Notes: generated by a model from the sequence alone, not told the origin. Shown: positions 36,739 through 46,004, numbered from the stretch's first letter. The stretch is 64,000 bases of DNA from an uncultured Desulfobacter sp. (GCF_963665355.1 NZ_OY762229.1:868001-932000), one strand, 5' to 3'. Made by a program: numbers and translations.

Positions 36739-36893
36739 TCTGCAATTCTCCTTGTACCTATTCGTGTTATAAAAATAATTTTTAAAAATGCCACGTTCAA
36801 TTTGTAAAATCAATTTACAGTTTTTATAAAATAATTTTTTCTTTTAACGAACAAAAAACATTTAACCTTATATAATACCTCTGGGGAAAACCC

Positions 36894-36920
36894 ATGTTTG
36901 GACGATCAGTTACCCTTCTG
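36894..36920. repeat. Partial copy of the 23130 repeat end
   Basis: TGTTTGGACGATCAGTTACC and following bases match the left end of the palindromic element at 23130 at 23 of about 27 positions. It overlaps the 3' end (stop codon) of the glycosyltransferase gene. No inverted partner was found nearby, so it is a fragment or a chance overlap of a gene end. Confidence 0.4.
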
Positions 36921-37737
36921 CAAGCATCAGGTAATGGGCACCTTCTTCCTTCCGGCCCCGTTTTATACACCCGTTGGCAAAAATCCGGCACTTTTCTTTG
37001 AATACGTTTAAAGCGGCCTGCTCATGATCCGGAGAAAGTACATTGGACTTAATTAAATTCAGGATGGACTGGATCCGGTATTTATCCTGGGAGTGGGTGG
37101 CGGAAAGCTGATCCCCGTGTCCCCCGGTTTTTACCGTTAAAGGGGTGTCAATGAGAAACACGGGGGTATCATGGGAAATACGAAGCCACAGATCATAATC
37201 CTCGCACACCGGGAACGCCTCGTTAAACATTCCTTTGCGGTCAAAGAGCTGTTTTTTGATCATCACGGCCGAAGGGCTGACCAGGCACAATTTTAAAGAC
37301 GGCTCAAAAATCATGCCCGACGGTTTTTTATGTTTGTTCTTTGGGTTAACCCGTTTCCCCTTTCTGATCCAGATCTCCTCGGTCTGGCAGATCATTGCCC
37401 CGGGATTGGATTGAAAAAAAGCCATCTGGCAGGAAAGTTTGTTCTTTTCCCAGGCATCATCGGAGTCAAGCAGGGCAATGAAGCTTCCCCGGCTCTCCCG
37501 GATCCCCAAATTCCGGGCAGCACTCACCCCCTTGTTGTCCTGAAACAGGACCCGGATTTTATCTTTATATCCTGCCAGCAGTTCCCGGGTCCCGTCTGTT
37601 GACCCGTCATCCACCACAATGATTTCCCTGTTCAGGTAGTCCTGGGCAAGGGCAGAATCAAGAGCCTTTGCCAGGGTCCAGGCCCTGTTAAATGTAGGGA
37701 GAACAACACTGATCATATCTTTTTTTTGAAATGTCAT
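36910..37737 (-). CDS. Family 2 glycosyltransferase
   Basis: The 275-residue GT-A fold glycosyltransferase begins with SVVLPTFNRAWTLAKALDSA and has IIVVDDGSTDGTRELL, GVSAARNLGI and the metal-binding Asp-x-Asp in ALLDSDDAWEKN. The C-terminal half contains EDYDLWLRIS, typical of GT2 enzymes. It transfers a sugar from an NDP-sugar to an unknown acceptor; no polysaccharide cluster surrounds it. The start at 37737 has GGGA nearby; the internal ATG at 37716 is possible. Confidence 0.9.
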   Translation of the reverse strand: MTFQKKDMISVVLPTFNRAWTLAKALDSALAQDYLNREIIVVDDGSTDGTRELLAGYKDKIRVLFQDNKGVSAARNLGIRESRGSFIALLDSDDAWEKNKLSCQMAFFQSNPGAMICQTEEIWIRKGKRVNPKNKHKKPSGMIFEPSLKLCLVSPSAVMIKKQLFDRKGMFNEAFPVCEDYDLWLRISHDTPVFLIDTPLTVKTGGHGDQLSATHSQDKYRIQSILNLIKSNVLSPDHEQAALNVFKEKCRIFANGCIKRGRKEEGAHYLMLAEG

Positions 37738-38082
37738 AATCCCGGAAAGTAACCCATCGAGAGCCTGGAAACAAGCATGGTTAGCAATTGCTAAAAAAAA
37801 AAGATAAAAAAAGTTGTAAACAGACTTTTTTTTTGATAGAGCTTTGTAAATTTTTTAATTAACCATGGGTGAAAAAATTTTAGTGATACAGAAATTAAAA
37901 TTATCCTTAAACCTTATGAACCAACTAAGACCAACTTTCCATATTCCTTATGGGCACCCCTCGGTTCCAAGACCAGTTCTGTCCATAACGATTACATATG
38001 GAAATTTTTGACAAGCACATTTAGTAGATCTCTTAAACAGATGCCCAATTTTAATCCGGTTTAAACCGAGGATGAGGAATTT
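37738..38082. promoter_or_regulatory. Divergent control region of glycosyltransferase and kor operon
   Basis: The gap of 345 bases is AT-rich and holds a perfect 14-base palindrome TTAGCAATTGCTAA (37781-37794) that could be an operator. TTGACA at 38008-38013 with a poor -10 (TCTTAA) 17 bases on is a weak promoter candidate for korD. No gene is visible. Confidence 0.4.
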
Positions 38083-38295
38083 ATGGCAAAAGGAAAAAAC
38101 GTCAAACACATTATTGACAAGAGCTGGTGCAAGGGGTGCGGCATTTGCGTTCACTTCTGCCCCAAACAGGTTCTGGAACTGAACAGCGATGAAAAAGCTG
38201 TGGCAGCCCGCCCTGAAGACTGCATTGCATGCAAGCTTTGCGAACTTCGGTGCCCTGATCTGGCAATTCAAATTTTAGTTGAGGAGGGGGAATAA
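38083..38295 (+). CDS. korD: 2-oxoacid:ferredoxin oxidoreductase, ferredoxin-like delta subunit
   Basis: The 70-residue protein carries two 4Fe-4S motifs, CKGCGICVHFCP (about 16-27) and CIACKLCELRCP (about 47-58). It passes electrons from the TPP enzyme to soluble ferredoxin. It opens a four-gene operon and is 3 bases from the alpha subunit gene. A similar ferredoxin heads the second operon at 58006. Confidence 0.93.
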   Translation: MAKGKNVKHIIDKSWCKGCGICVHFCPKQVLELNSDEKAVAARPEDCIACKLCELRCPDLAIQILVEEGE

Positions 38296-38298
38296 ATA

Positions 38299-39450
38299 AT
38301 GGCTGAGAATATACAATTTATTCCAGGAAGTGATGCCTGTATTGAAGGCGCCCTGTATGCCGGGTGTGACTTTTTTGCAGGTTATCCCATCACACCGTCT
38401 TCAGAAGTTGCAGAGGGTTTAGCTGCTGCACTTCCCAAAAGAGGCGGCAAATTTATCCAGATGGAAGACGAAATTGCATCCATGGCCTGTATCATCGGCG
38501 CAGCCCTTGCCGGGAAAAAGGTTATGACCGCAACTTCCGGCCCCGGCTTCTCCCTGAAACAGGAAGGTATCGGATACGCCTGTATGGCGGAAGTTCCCTG
38601 TGTTATCGCCAATATCCAGAGAGGCGGGCCATCCACAGGTAACCCCACCCATGTCGCCCAGGGTGACACAATGCAGGCCAGATGGGGCTCCCATGGTGAC
38701 CACAGCATTATTGCCATGACAGCGTCCAACCTCCAGGATGTATTTAAAATTACTGTTGAAGGCTTTAACCTGGCTGAAAAATACCGGACACCTGTTATTC
38801 TGATGTTTGATGAGGCCACCCAGCACCTGAGAGAAAAAGTGGTCATTCCCGAACCCGGCGAGATCGAAGTTGTCGACAGAATCAGAACCACGATTCCCGT
38901 AGGTGAAAAATACTATCCCTATCTTACCGATGCAAACGGCCAGCGTCCCATGTCCGATTTCGGTGCAGGCCATCGTTTCCACGTGACCGGTCTTCATCAT
39001 AACATTATGGGTTTCCCCGACGTGAGCCCTGAGAATGTTAACATGCTGATCCACCACCTGGTGGATAAAATCGAAAGTAAAGCCAACGAAATCGCCATGT
39101 ACAAAGAGTACTACATGGATGATGCCGACTATGTCATCGTTGCCTATGGCACAACAACCAGATCCGCCCTCCAGGCTGCCGAAGACTATCGCAATCAGTT
39201 TGGTATCAAGGTCGGCGTTTTAGAGCTTCAGGTTGTATGGCCCTTTGCAGGGGATATTGTCAGAGAAAAATGTGCCAATACCAAGGCCGTGATTGTAGCG
39301 GAAATGAATATGGGCCAGATTGTCAACGAGGTAAAACGTGTTGTGGCTGAGCCTGAAAAGGTTTACTTCTCCAACCGGGTCGACAACCAAATCATCAAGC
39401 CCAGCGACATTAAAGCTGCTATCAGAATGATCACAGGAAAGGGGATATAA
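38299..39450 (+). CDS. korA: 2-oxoacid:ferredoxin oxidoreductase alpha subunit (2-oxoglutarate type)
   Basis: The 383-residue subunit has the PFOR domain I/II arrangement: FAGYPITPSSEVAEGLA, QMEDEIASMACIIGAALAG and SGPGFSLKQEGIGYA are diagnostic for KorA-like subunits. In anaerobes with an oxidative or reductive citric acid cycle this complex interconverts 2-oxoglutarate and succinyl-CoA with ferredoxin. Substrate is inferred from the closest-looking family, not proven. Its stop is one base before the beta subunit ATG. Confidence 0.92.
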   Translation: MAENIQFIPGSDACIEGALYAGCDFFAGYPITPSSEVAEGLAAALPKRGGKFIQMEDEIASMACIIGAALAGKKVMTATSGPGFSLKQEGIGYACMAEVPCVIANIQRGGPSTGNPTHVAQGDTMQARWGSHGDHSIIAMTASNLQDVFKITVEGFNLAEKYRTPVILMFDEATQHLREKVVIPEPGEIEVVDRIRTTIPVGEKYYPYLTDANGQRPMSDFGAGHRFHVTGLHHNIMGFPDVSPENVNMLIHHLVDKIESKANEIAMYKEYYMDDADYVIVAYGTTTRSALQAAEDYRNQFGIKVGVLELQVVWPFAGDIVREKCANTKAVIVAEMNMGQIVNEVKRVVAEPEKVYFSNRVDNQIIKPSDIKAAIRMITGKGI

Positions 39451-39451
39451 C

Positions 39452-40267
39452 ATGAGCGAATTTGATGTAAAAAAGTATATCCGGGCCCAATTTTTTCCCC
39501 ATATGTGGTGTCCGGGTTGCGGACACGGAACTGTTATGGGTGCCCTTCTCCGGGCCATCCATGATCTGGGATTAGACAACAATGAGGTTTCCGTTGTCTC
39601 CGGTATCGGATGTTCTTCAAGAATCTCCGGTTACCTGGATTTCAACACCGCACATACCATGCACGGCAGGGCACTTCCCACTGCCACAGGTGTTAAGCTT
39701 GCCAACCCCAACCTGAAAGTTATTGTCCCCTTTGGTGACGGTGACTCCACGGCCATCGGCGGCAACCACTTCATCCATGCCTGCAGAAGAAATATCGATA
39801 TTACAGCCATCGTCATGAACAACAGGATCTACGGCATGACCGGCGGACAGTACTCACCCATGTCCGGCTGTGGTGTAAAAGCAAGTACTGCCCCTTATGG
39901 TGTTCCCGATCGTGCATTTGATCTGGTGGAACTGGCCAAAGGCGCAGGTGCAACTTTTGTGGCAAGAACTACCGTTTACCATGCCAAAGAAGCTCAAAGT
40001 ACAATCAAAAAAGCCATTGAACACAAAGGCTTTTCAGTGGTTGAAATTCTGTCCATGTGCCCAACCCAGTTCGGCAGAAAGAACAAGGCCGGTGAGGCGC
40101 CCCAGATGATGGAATGGTACAAGGACAATACTGTACCCATAGGTTCCAAAAAACTGGAAGAAAATCCGGATCTTATTCAACGCGGCGTTTTTGTTGATGA
40201 AGAAGCACTCGAATATTGCGAAGCTTACCAAACAAACGTCATTGACAAGGTAATGAAGAAAGGATAG
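39452..40267 (+). CDS. korB: 2-oxoacid:ferredoxin oxidoreductase beta subunit (TPP-binding)
   Basis: The 271-residue subunit binds thiamine pyrophosphate: FGDGDSTAIGGNHFIHACRR and NNRIYGMTGGQYSP are the GDG and NxxYGMTGGQ motifs with Mg ligands. The Cys residues in HMWCPGCGHG and a later Cys probably hold a 4Fe-4S cluster. It is the catalytic partner of korA and lies directly downstream. Confidence 0.94.
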   Translation: MSEFDVKKYIRAQFFPHMWCPGCGHGTVMGALLRAIHDLGLDNNEVSVVSGIGCSSRISGYLDFNTAHTMHGRALPTATGVKLANPNLKVIVPFGDGDSTAIGGNHFIHACRRNIDITAIVMNNRIYGMTGGQYSPMSGCGVKASTAPYGVPDRAFDLVELAKGAGATFVARTTVYHAKEAQSTIKKAIEHKGFSVVEILSMCPTQFGRKNKAGEAPQMMEWYKDNTVPIGSKKLEENPDLIQRGVFVDEEALEYCEAYQTNVIDKVMKKG

Positions 40268-40272
40268 GCATA

Positions 40273-40812
40273 ATGGAATCAACAGGAATGGTATTTACAG
40301 CTTCTGGCGGACAAGGGGTCATCACTACAGCCATTATCCTTGCCAGAGCAGCTACAATCTTTGAGGGCAAAAACGCTATTCAGTCCCAGAGCTACGGAGC
40401 TGCTGCCCGTGGCGGCGCTACCCGTGCCGACATTTTAATTTCAGACGGCAATCTTTATTACCCCAAGGTTGAAGAGGCTGATGTTTTTGTCGCCCTGATG
40501 CAGGAAGGCTATAACAAATATGTCAACGTGATTAAACCGGGTGGTCTTATGATTGTTGACCCAAGATATGTTACAACCGGCAATGTTAATGCAAAGATCC
40601 TGGCGTTGCCCATGTATGACACAGTTGTTAAAGAACTCGGAAAACCGATTGTTTACAGTGTCTGTGTAGTTGGCGCTCTGATCGGTGCCACAGGCATCTG
40701 TAAACCCGAATCAGCTATAAGTGTTATCAAGGATGCCATGCCCGCAGCTTTCTTTGACCTGAACACGAAGGCTCTGGAACTTGGTATTACCCTGGGAAAA
40801 GAGGCTGCTTAA
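40273..40812 (+). CDS. korC: 2-oxoacid:ferredoxin oxidoreductase gamma subunit
   Basis: The 179-residue subunit has the domain III pattern: TASGGQGVITTAIILARAA at the N-terminus and QSYGAAARGGATRADIL. It completes the kor complex and probably contributes to the CoA site. It ends the operon, 29 bases before a strong terminator. Confidence 0.93.
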   Translation: MESTGMVFTASGGQGVITTAIILARAATIFEGKNAIQSQSYGAAARGGATRADILISDGNLYYPKVEEADVFVALMQEGYNKYVNVIKPGGLMIVDPRYVTTGNVNAKILALPMYDTVVKELGKPIVYSVCVVGALIGATGICKPESAISVIKDAMPAAFFDLNTKALELGITLGKEAA

Positions 40813-40841
40813 GAAACGTTAAGCAAATTCTATTAGTTTAG

Positions 40842-40883
40842 AAAAAAGCCGATCTACCCCGTCCGGGAAAGATCGGCTTTTTT
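40842..40883 (+). terminator. Intrinsic terminator of the kor operon
   Basis: AAAAGCCGATCT pairs with AGATCGGCTTTT around a C/G-rich loop and is followed by T residues. It lies 29 bases after the korC stop and marks the left border of the accessory island. Confidence 0.9.
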
Positions 40884-40991
40884 ATGCTTTCAGGTTTCAT
40901 CCTGAGTTTTTGTCAAATGTTGTGTTTAGAATCAAGCGGCGTTCCCGTCTTCAATTCCATCTACAAACTTAATTCTGGGGTGTCTAAAAAC

Positions 40992-41758
40992 GTAAGCGCT
41001 TAATAAACCGCACCTTGTCTGGGGAGGCTCGTTATGCGATATGAGGAGGACCGGCAAGTTCGGTCTTGTCGAGGTATTGAGGTAACAAAGCTTTGTAATC
41101 ATCCTCGGTCATAGCATCGGGGAGTTTTTCCAGAAGGTAACGAAAATACCAGTATGGTTCAAGACCATTTGCTTTGGCGGTTTCAATTAGGCTGTAAATG
41201 GCTGCACTGGCAGCGGCGCCTTCAGGGGTTACAGAGAAGAGCCAATTTTTGCGTCCGATCACAAAAGGGCGAATGGTGTTTTCGGCCATATTGTTGTCCG
41301 GAGTGACATGGGCCGTATCTGCATAGATGACCAAGCGGTGCCATTGATTCAAAGCATAGTTGACGGCTTTGCCAAGCAAGCTTTGGGGAGGCGTTATCTC
41401 GACAGTCGCATCCAGCCATTTTTTAAACTCATCCAGCACATGTTTTGCCTTGTCCTGACGTTCATGAAGCAAGGCCTCTCCGGTAAGATTTATTGCTTTG
41501 GCATCTTTTTCAATCTTGTAGAGCTTCCGGATGTATGACAACGCCTTACCTGTTTTCTTTTTGCCCTTTGGTTTTCCGGCCGCCTTCACCACGTCCATGA
41601 ACTTACGACGCACGTGGACCCAACATCCCATATGAAGAATTACCCTGCACCACATCAAGAAAGGCATAGGCGCTATAACCGTCCGTCTGAACTACCCCTT
41701 GATAGCCATTCAAAAAAGTGTCAGGCACATCTCCTGACCTGGACGGATGATGAATGGA
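40992..41758 (-). pseudogene. IS66-family transposase (TnpC) remnant, frameshifted and truncated
   Basis: The C-terminal half of an IS66 transposase reads on the minus strand in two frames. The upstream piece shows PDTFLNGYQGVVQTDGYSAY. The downstream piece (stop at 41032) starts at HMGCWVHVRRKF and runs through DNNMAENTIRPFVIGRKNWL to LLPQYLDKT. The two join at about 41645, where one extra G in a GGG run shifts the frame. The N-terminal half is missing. GTAAGCG at 40992, the typical outer end of IS66 elements, marks its right end. The element is dead unless complemented. Confidence 0.85.
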
Positions 41759-42127
41759 GTTTCCGACGTTATTGCAGCCAAAATCAAGAAGCTCAGGGAT
41801 AATATTCCACAGTTTTCCCAAATCTATGATTTTCCTGGCGCACATAGAACGAGCAACATGGTTGACCGGTTGATGCAACGAATGGATCGTCATTTGTTCA
41901 GTACAAAGTATTTTCACGGTACCATGAAATCGGCCAATCTCAGCATACGTGCCTGGGCACTTATCCAAAATTTTGCTCCACTCAATCCATGAACGGTAAG
42001 GCAAAAAGGATAGGTGAGTTCTTTTGAAAGAGTTAACGAATTTAAGTACCACGGAAACTGGCTTCAGAACCTTTTAATTTCGGGTTTTTTGGGAGGCTTA
42101 CGGACAGGTCCCCCAAATCCGTTATAA
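41747..42127 (+). pseudogene. Second transposase remnant with two in-frame stops
   Basis: On the + strand one frame reads KIKKLRDNIPQFSQIYDF, NMVDRLMQRMDRHLFSTKYF and IRAWALIQNFAPLNP. A TGA (41990) and a TAG (42011) follow, and the same frame then continues SSFERVNEFKYHGNWLQNLL and PPNPL to a TAA at 42125. This resembles the C-terminal end of a transposase-like family (typical RxxHRTSNMVDRLM and HxNWLQNLLxS wording, from memory). The N-terminus is lost where the IS66 remnant begins. The family is not certain. Confidence 0.6.
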
Positions 42128-42177
42128 TCAGAATTTTTTTTATAGGACATCGGGTCCTAAATGACAAAAGGCCACAC

Positions 42178-42531
42178 TTATTCCGCTACAATAGCCCTTA
42201 CTCTAGCCAAGGTGTCACTTACTACTGAGACAGGGGCCTTTTCAGCAAATGTTAATCCTCTTTCCACAAAATCAATTGTCTTGACCTGGTGGCAGAGGAC
42301 AGCACCAGAAATCTTTTCCCCGGTTAAAGCGACTTCAAAGCCATGCCCCCGGACCCGACTTGTGACTGGGGCCACCAGGGCCAGCAGGAATTTTTTATTG
42401 AAAACCGCAGGAGAAAGGACCAGTGCCGGTCGAGGTCCCATCTGTTCATTACCGGTTGCCGGGTCAAAGTCTGTCCAAACAAGATCGCCACGTTCGGGGA
42501 TATACTGTTTTTTTTTAGATCTTACGGCCAT
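42178..42531 (-). CDS. mazF: MazF/PemK-type endoribonuclease toxin
   Basis: The 117-residue toxin has the MazF pattern IPERGDLVWTDFDPATGNEQ, RPALVLSPAVFN and the loop LVAPVTSRVRG. Such toxins cleave single-stranded mRNA at short motifs and are held inactive by MazE. Its ATG overlaps the antitoxin stop by one base (TAATG) with AGGAAAGGA upstream, which decides the start over 42537 and 42567. The length fits the family (about 110-120). Confidence 0.92.
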   Translation of the reverse strand: MAVRSKKKQYIPERGDLVWTDFDPATGNEQMGPRPALVLSPAVFNKKFLLALVAPVTSRVRGHGFEVALTGEKISGAVLCHQVKTIDFVERGLTFAEKAPVSVVSDTLARVRAIVAE

Positions 42532-42791
42532 TACCATTCCTTTCCTACAGGCTTGTCGTTCAACCATGCCTTATCCTCGGCATCCAAATCAACCGCCCTG
42601 GAATCACATTGGCTTAAAAGCTCGTCAAGAGAATAATCTTTTTTCTTCTGAACCGGGGTAATAATGATTCTGCCGTCTTTAGCCTCAATGATTACGGTCT
42701 GATCCTTTTCAAGCTGAATCATATCAGCGATTACTTTTGGTATCCTGGCGGCCAGGCTATTGCCCCACTTTTTAATAACCAGCTCTGTCAT
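42531..42791 (-). CDS. mazE: MazE-type AbrB-fold antitoxin
   Basis: The 86-residue protein starts TELVIKKWGNSLAARIPKVI, the SpoVT/AbrB swapped-hairpin DNA-binding fold of MazE. A variable C-terminal tail (DELLSQCDSRAVDLDAEDKA) would wrap the toxin. It precedes mazF and overlaps it by one base, as in most mazEF operons. AAGGAGCG precedes the ATG. It probably represses its own promoter (see 42819-42868). Confidence 0.92.
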   Translation of the reverse strand: MTELVIKKWGNSLAARIPKVIADMIQLEKDQTVIIEAKDGRIIITPVQKKKDYSLDELLSQCDSRAVDLDAEDKAWLNDKPVGKEW

Positions 42792-42818
42792 TTCGCGCTC
42801 CTTGATAAGTTTAAATAT

Positions 42819-42868
42819 TGTATAAACACATTAAAACATGAAAAACTGCGTGTCAACAATGTATAAAC
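42819..42868 (-). promoter_or_regulatory. mazEF promoter flanked by direct TGTATAAAC repeats
   Basis: On the minus strand TTGACA (42856-42851), 17 bases and TAATGT (42833-42828) form a good sigma-70-like promoter. Two identical TGTATAAAC boxes (42819-42827 and 42860-42868, + strand reading) lie 41 bases apart on either side of it, a spacing near four helical turns, suggesting operator sites for the MazE or MazEF complex. Confidence 0.6.
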
Positions 42869-43545
42869 TTATTTGGTGAATAGATATTTTTCAGGGCATG
42901 CGTTACAGGGATAGTCTGGAGTGGTCTTCCATACAAAAAACGGATCTTGTTTTGGAGGTAGTCTTCACCTCAAACACCTCAGTTTGATCGGCCCAATTTT
43001 ATATCTCAGGTCCTCAATAACAAAAGGGGGCAACAGCGCTTCCATAAAGGCTTTGGAAATATATGAATTGCATCTAAAAGAGATAGAGAGTAAGGATAAA
43101 AACTTAAAAATCGGAGAAAGCACGTTTTCCTGGTGATTCAATCATTGGAAGTAGCTTGTGGGGAAAAAAGAGAAAAAGAAGAAAAGGAGTGAGAGCAATC
43201 ACGATAATCCATGGACAGGCATCCAAGATAAATTAGGGTGTGGCGAGAAGGTAAAATGTCCGAGTTTAACCGATAATGTTTCAATTGATTCGGTGAGGTT
43301 GATTTAAAGAAGTCGCTTCGCTCCTTCAAAATGGGTTTTTTAAGGCATAAGCAGGAAGGCTTGAATAAAAAACAAGCAGGAGCGGCAATTAGAACCACTC
43401 CTGCTTCACTGTTTAGGGCATTTTATTCAATGCCTCCTGCTTCCGGTTATCCCTTGTCAGGTTTCCTCCCCAGGATATCCTGACTCCGTTTCACCGAAAC
43501 TCTAAAAATTGATGTGCCGGCTATAGAAACCCGGGCATATAGTTT
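42869..43545. other. Island spacer and left end of the Mu/Tn7-like transposon
   Basis: Bases 42869-43340 hold no gene I can support; two frames of 71 and 86 codons (42921-43136 + and 43138-43398 -) have no recognisable protein character. From about 43350 repeats of CTCCTGCTT begin: inverted at 43374-43382 and direct at 43398-43406 and 43434-43442. These look like transposase-binding sites of a multi-site end. Confidence 0.5.
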
Positions 43546-43725
43546 TTATAGCCGCTCATCGCAGTCCATAGAACCATCCTCTGACTTTCTTTTTTGGAAT
43601 TGCCTGAACAACTGATATTCTTTACTTAAATTTGCAAGTCCTGCTTGAAGCATTTCCAATATAAGACACTGTAATTCTATATTTATTTCCTCAAATAGCA
43701 TGTCGGGATCATCAAAACGACTCAT
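43546..43725 (-). CDS. Small ORF downstream of the AAA ATPase
   Basis: This 59-residue ORF starts 12 bases after the ATPase stop, with AGGAGAAC before the ATG. The sequence (MSRFDDPDMLFEEINIELQC, then LILEMLQAGLANLSKEYQLF) looks helical and acidic at its start with a basic patch at QKRKS. I recognise no family. Its position and good ribosome binding site suggest a true fourth member of the transposon operon. Confidence 0.55.
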   Translation of the reverse strand: MSRFDDPDMLFEEINIELQCLILEMLQAGLANLSKEYQLFRQFQKRKSEDGSMDCDERL

Positions 43726-43737
43726 ATTGTTCTCCTA

Positions 43738-44559
43738 TTATTTTTTGGGTGGTTGTCTGGAAAAAATTTCAATAAAAAGTTTTTCATCCAGTTGGTTGAG
43801 TTCTTTTTCAATACCGGAACTCAACATTTCAGAGGACATATTGTTCAGGACCCGTAAATTGCCGGCACAATGGTCCACAAGAGTTTTTATCAGGGTTTTG
43901 GTCATCAAATGCGGTGCACCGGCAGTGTTCAGGCAATGATCCATATAGTTCATCAAGTCTTCCCTGATATAAGGGTCAAGCTTCATCCGGAACTGCATCC
44001 GGCTTCCCAGTGACATCAACGCCCTTGTCCTAAATCGTTCCGGCAGCCGGGTATCTCCACACAAAATAGTGGTCAGCAGATTTTGGGAGTCAAAATCCGT
44101 GCTGTTTAACAGGCGTAACTCGTTTAAACAGCCGGTCAGCATCTCCTGAGCCTCATCTATGATAAGGATGGGTCGGAACAAGGTTGTTTTCACATGATTT
44201 TTCCAACGTTCACGAAGGTCCTTAAATCCGCCGTAGCGGTTGGCAGGGCTTAGATTGACGCCAAATAAAACACCCATTTCACGGTAAAAATCACCGACAC
44301 TGCTTTGAGGACGTTCCATCACTCCAACAACGACCTCATCCAGTTTGCCGAATTTATTAGCAATGAGCTGTAGTGTTTTGGATTTGCCCAGGCCGGGTTC
44401 GCCGCTGATCAATGCAAACCCGCCATTCATGGTCATATTTTCAAGGCGAAAAATAAAACTGTTCATTGATGGTGGCTGCCATAATGCTTCCACCGGAATA
44501 CTGGGTAAAAACGGATTCCATTTAAGGCCGTAATAAGCCAGAAGTTGTTTGTCGTTCAT
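43738..44559 (-). CDS. TniB/IstB-like AAA ATPase of transposon
   Basis: The 273-residue AAA+ ATPase has Walker A GEPGLGKSKTLQ (about 53-64), Walker B PILIIDEAQEML (about 130-141) and an ExeA/TniB-like start GLKWNPFLPSIP. A sensor-1 region LLTTILCGDTRLPERF follows. Such partners (MuB, TniB, TnsC) bind target DNA and activate the transposase. It overlaps the DDE transposase gene by 4 bases (ATGA). Confidence 0.9.
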   Translation of the reverse strand: MNDKQLLAYYGLKWNPFLPSIPVEALWQPPSMNSFIFRLENMTMNGGFALISGEPGLGKSKTLQLIANKFGKLDEVVVGVMERPQSSVGDFYREMGVLFGVNLSPANRYGGFKDLRERWKNHVKTTLFRPILIIDEAQEMLTGCLNELRLLNSTDFDSQNLLTTILCGDTRLPERFRTRALMSLGSRMQFRMKLDPYIREDLMNYMDHCLNTAGAPHLMTKTLIKTLVDHCAGNLRVLNNMSSEMLSSGIEKELNQLDEKLFIEIFSRQPPKK

Positions 44560-46004
44560 GATTCTCCTTTGGGCAGGTAGGCCGGTGGCATGCCGCTTTG
44601 GGCATACTCAGCAATCAATTTTCTCAATAAAGCAGGTTCTGACTCCCTCAATGGCTCATCCGGTACAATCGTCTGTTCAGGCCTGGATTGGATCTTTCGT
44701 TTTCCGGACGCATTCTTGATTTTGTCCTGGGTATAGATGGGAGCAATGTTTTTTCCTGTTTTTGGGTCCATGAGCCATGCTATGGATTTGTCCCAATTGG
44801 TAAAACAGACATGAAATTGCGGGATATGATGAAACCGGGAAGGAATTTCAAACCTGACGCTGTTGATGGACACGGTGCCGTCAGACTTCCTTTGCTTTCT
44901 GGATTCGCATACCGTAAAGGCGAACCGCATATGTTCTTCATCCGGTGCAGGACGGGAAACGCCTTTACCTTCCAGCATGCATTTGATAGGCGGCATACCG
45001 ATATCACGATGCGTATTTTTGTTGTACTCCATTTCGACCCAGGCCTGACTGGTGTAATTGAGATAGTCCAGGGTCAAGGGTTTGACCTTGCTCAACATAG
45101 CCATCAGACGGCCTTCAAGGGTGCCCCAGAAGGCCTCCTGCTTACCGTTTTGATAAGGGCTGTAGGGCAACGTTGTCTCATGGAGTATCCCAGTTTTTTT
45201 AAGACCGTTGCAGAACTCATGGGAAGTCATGGCAGCGCCATTGTCTGTCATTAATGCCCTTGGCAGCCCTCGTTTGAAAAATGCTTGGGTCAGTCCATGG
45301 ATTAGATCTTGGGTTGTTTCACCCAGATACCATTGGATGTGGCAACACAGACGGGAATGGTCGTCAAGGATACATAGGGCTTTGGGTGTATACCAATTGC
45401 CATTGTTATCTACTACCCGCAGGCTGCCTTCGTGGAAATCCAGGTGCCACAGGCCGTGAACATATTCTGCCTCATAACCACGGATTTCATGCTTTTCAAA
45501 TCGCTGTGCGGCAGCTTTCATGCCCGCTGTCTGTTTTTTCTTTACCGATGGTTTCCTGCTCCACCCCCTTTCCACCATACGTCTCCTGACGCTGGAGTAG
45601 GAAGGGATTGCAACTGACTCATTTTGTTCCTGAAGTTCTGCTGCAAAATTATCTGCGTGCAGCTTATAACTCCAGTTTGGATAGGTGCGGTATTGCCTGC
45701 CAAGCAACCGGATCAATTCCGGGGTAAATACAATTGATCCTCCATAGTCTGAACGGACCTTTCTGCCCAGGGCCACAATAGGATCTTGGGCGTTTTTTGC
45801 TTTGTAGTACCAGCTTTCAATGGTTGAAAAATGAAAAGCCGTTAATTCGTTTGTAATGGGATGAATGTAAAACTTGCAGGCGAGCCGCTCCAACTCTTTG
45901 CGCAACTTTCCCTTGGCCGGCGGCTGAGCTAGTAAGCTGCCAACCACGGAAAAGCGAAATAAAGCCCATTTATCAACCGGACTTTGGGTTTTACTGTTCA
46001 TAGG
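44556..46004 (-). CDS. DDE (rve) transposase, Mu/TniA-like
   Basis: The 482-residue protein has an integrase core with the first Asp in HGLWHLDFHEGSLRVVD, the second in RALMTDNGAAMTSHEF and the Glu in SPYQNGKQEAFWGTLEG. A C-terminal beta-barrel-like part (SINSVRFEIPSRFHHIPQ) resembles Mu/TniA enzymes. The ATG at 46004 has AAAGGA upstream. The ORF is intact. It is preceded by the Zn-HTH gene and followed by the AAA ATPase. Confidence 0.9.
   Translation of the reverse strand, partial: PMNSKTQSPVDKWALFRFSVVGSLLAQPPAKGKLRKELERLACKFYIHPITNELTAFHFSTIESWYYKAKNAQDPIVALGRKVRSDYGGSIVFTPELIRLLGRQYRTYPNWSYKLHADNFAAELQEQNESVAIPSYSSVRRRMVERGWSRKPSVKKKQTAGMKAAAQRFEKHEIRGYEAEYVHGLWHLDFHEGSLRVVDNNGNWYTPKALCILDDHSRLCCHIQWYLGETTQDLIHGLTQAFFKRGLPRALMTDNGAAMTSHEFCNGLKKTGILHETTLPYSPYQNGKQEAFWGTLEGRLMAMLSKVKPLTLDYLNYTSQAWVEMEYNKNTHRDIGMPPIKCMLEGKGVSRPAPDEEHMRFAFTVCESRKQRKSDGTVSINSVRFEIPSRFHHIPQFHVCFTNWDKSIAWLMDPKTGKNIAPIYTQDKIKNASGKRKIQSRPEQTIVPDEPLRESEPALLRKLIAEYAQSGMPPAYLPKGES

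Noticed and set aside
42921-43398. Two short frames (71 codons + and 86 codons -) in the island spacer
   Set aside because: No family, no good ribosome site; the second overlaps the transposon end repeats.
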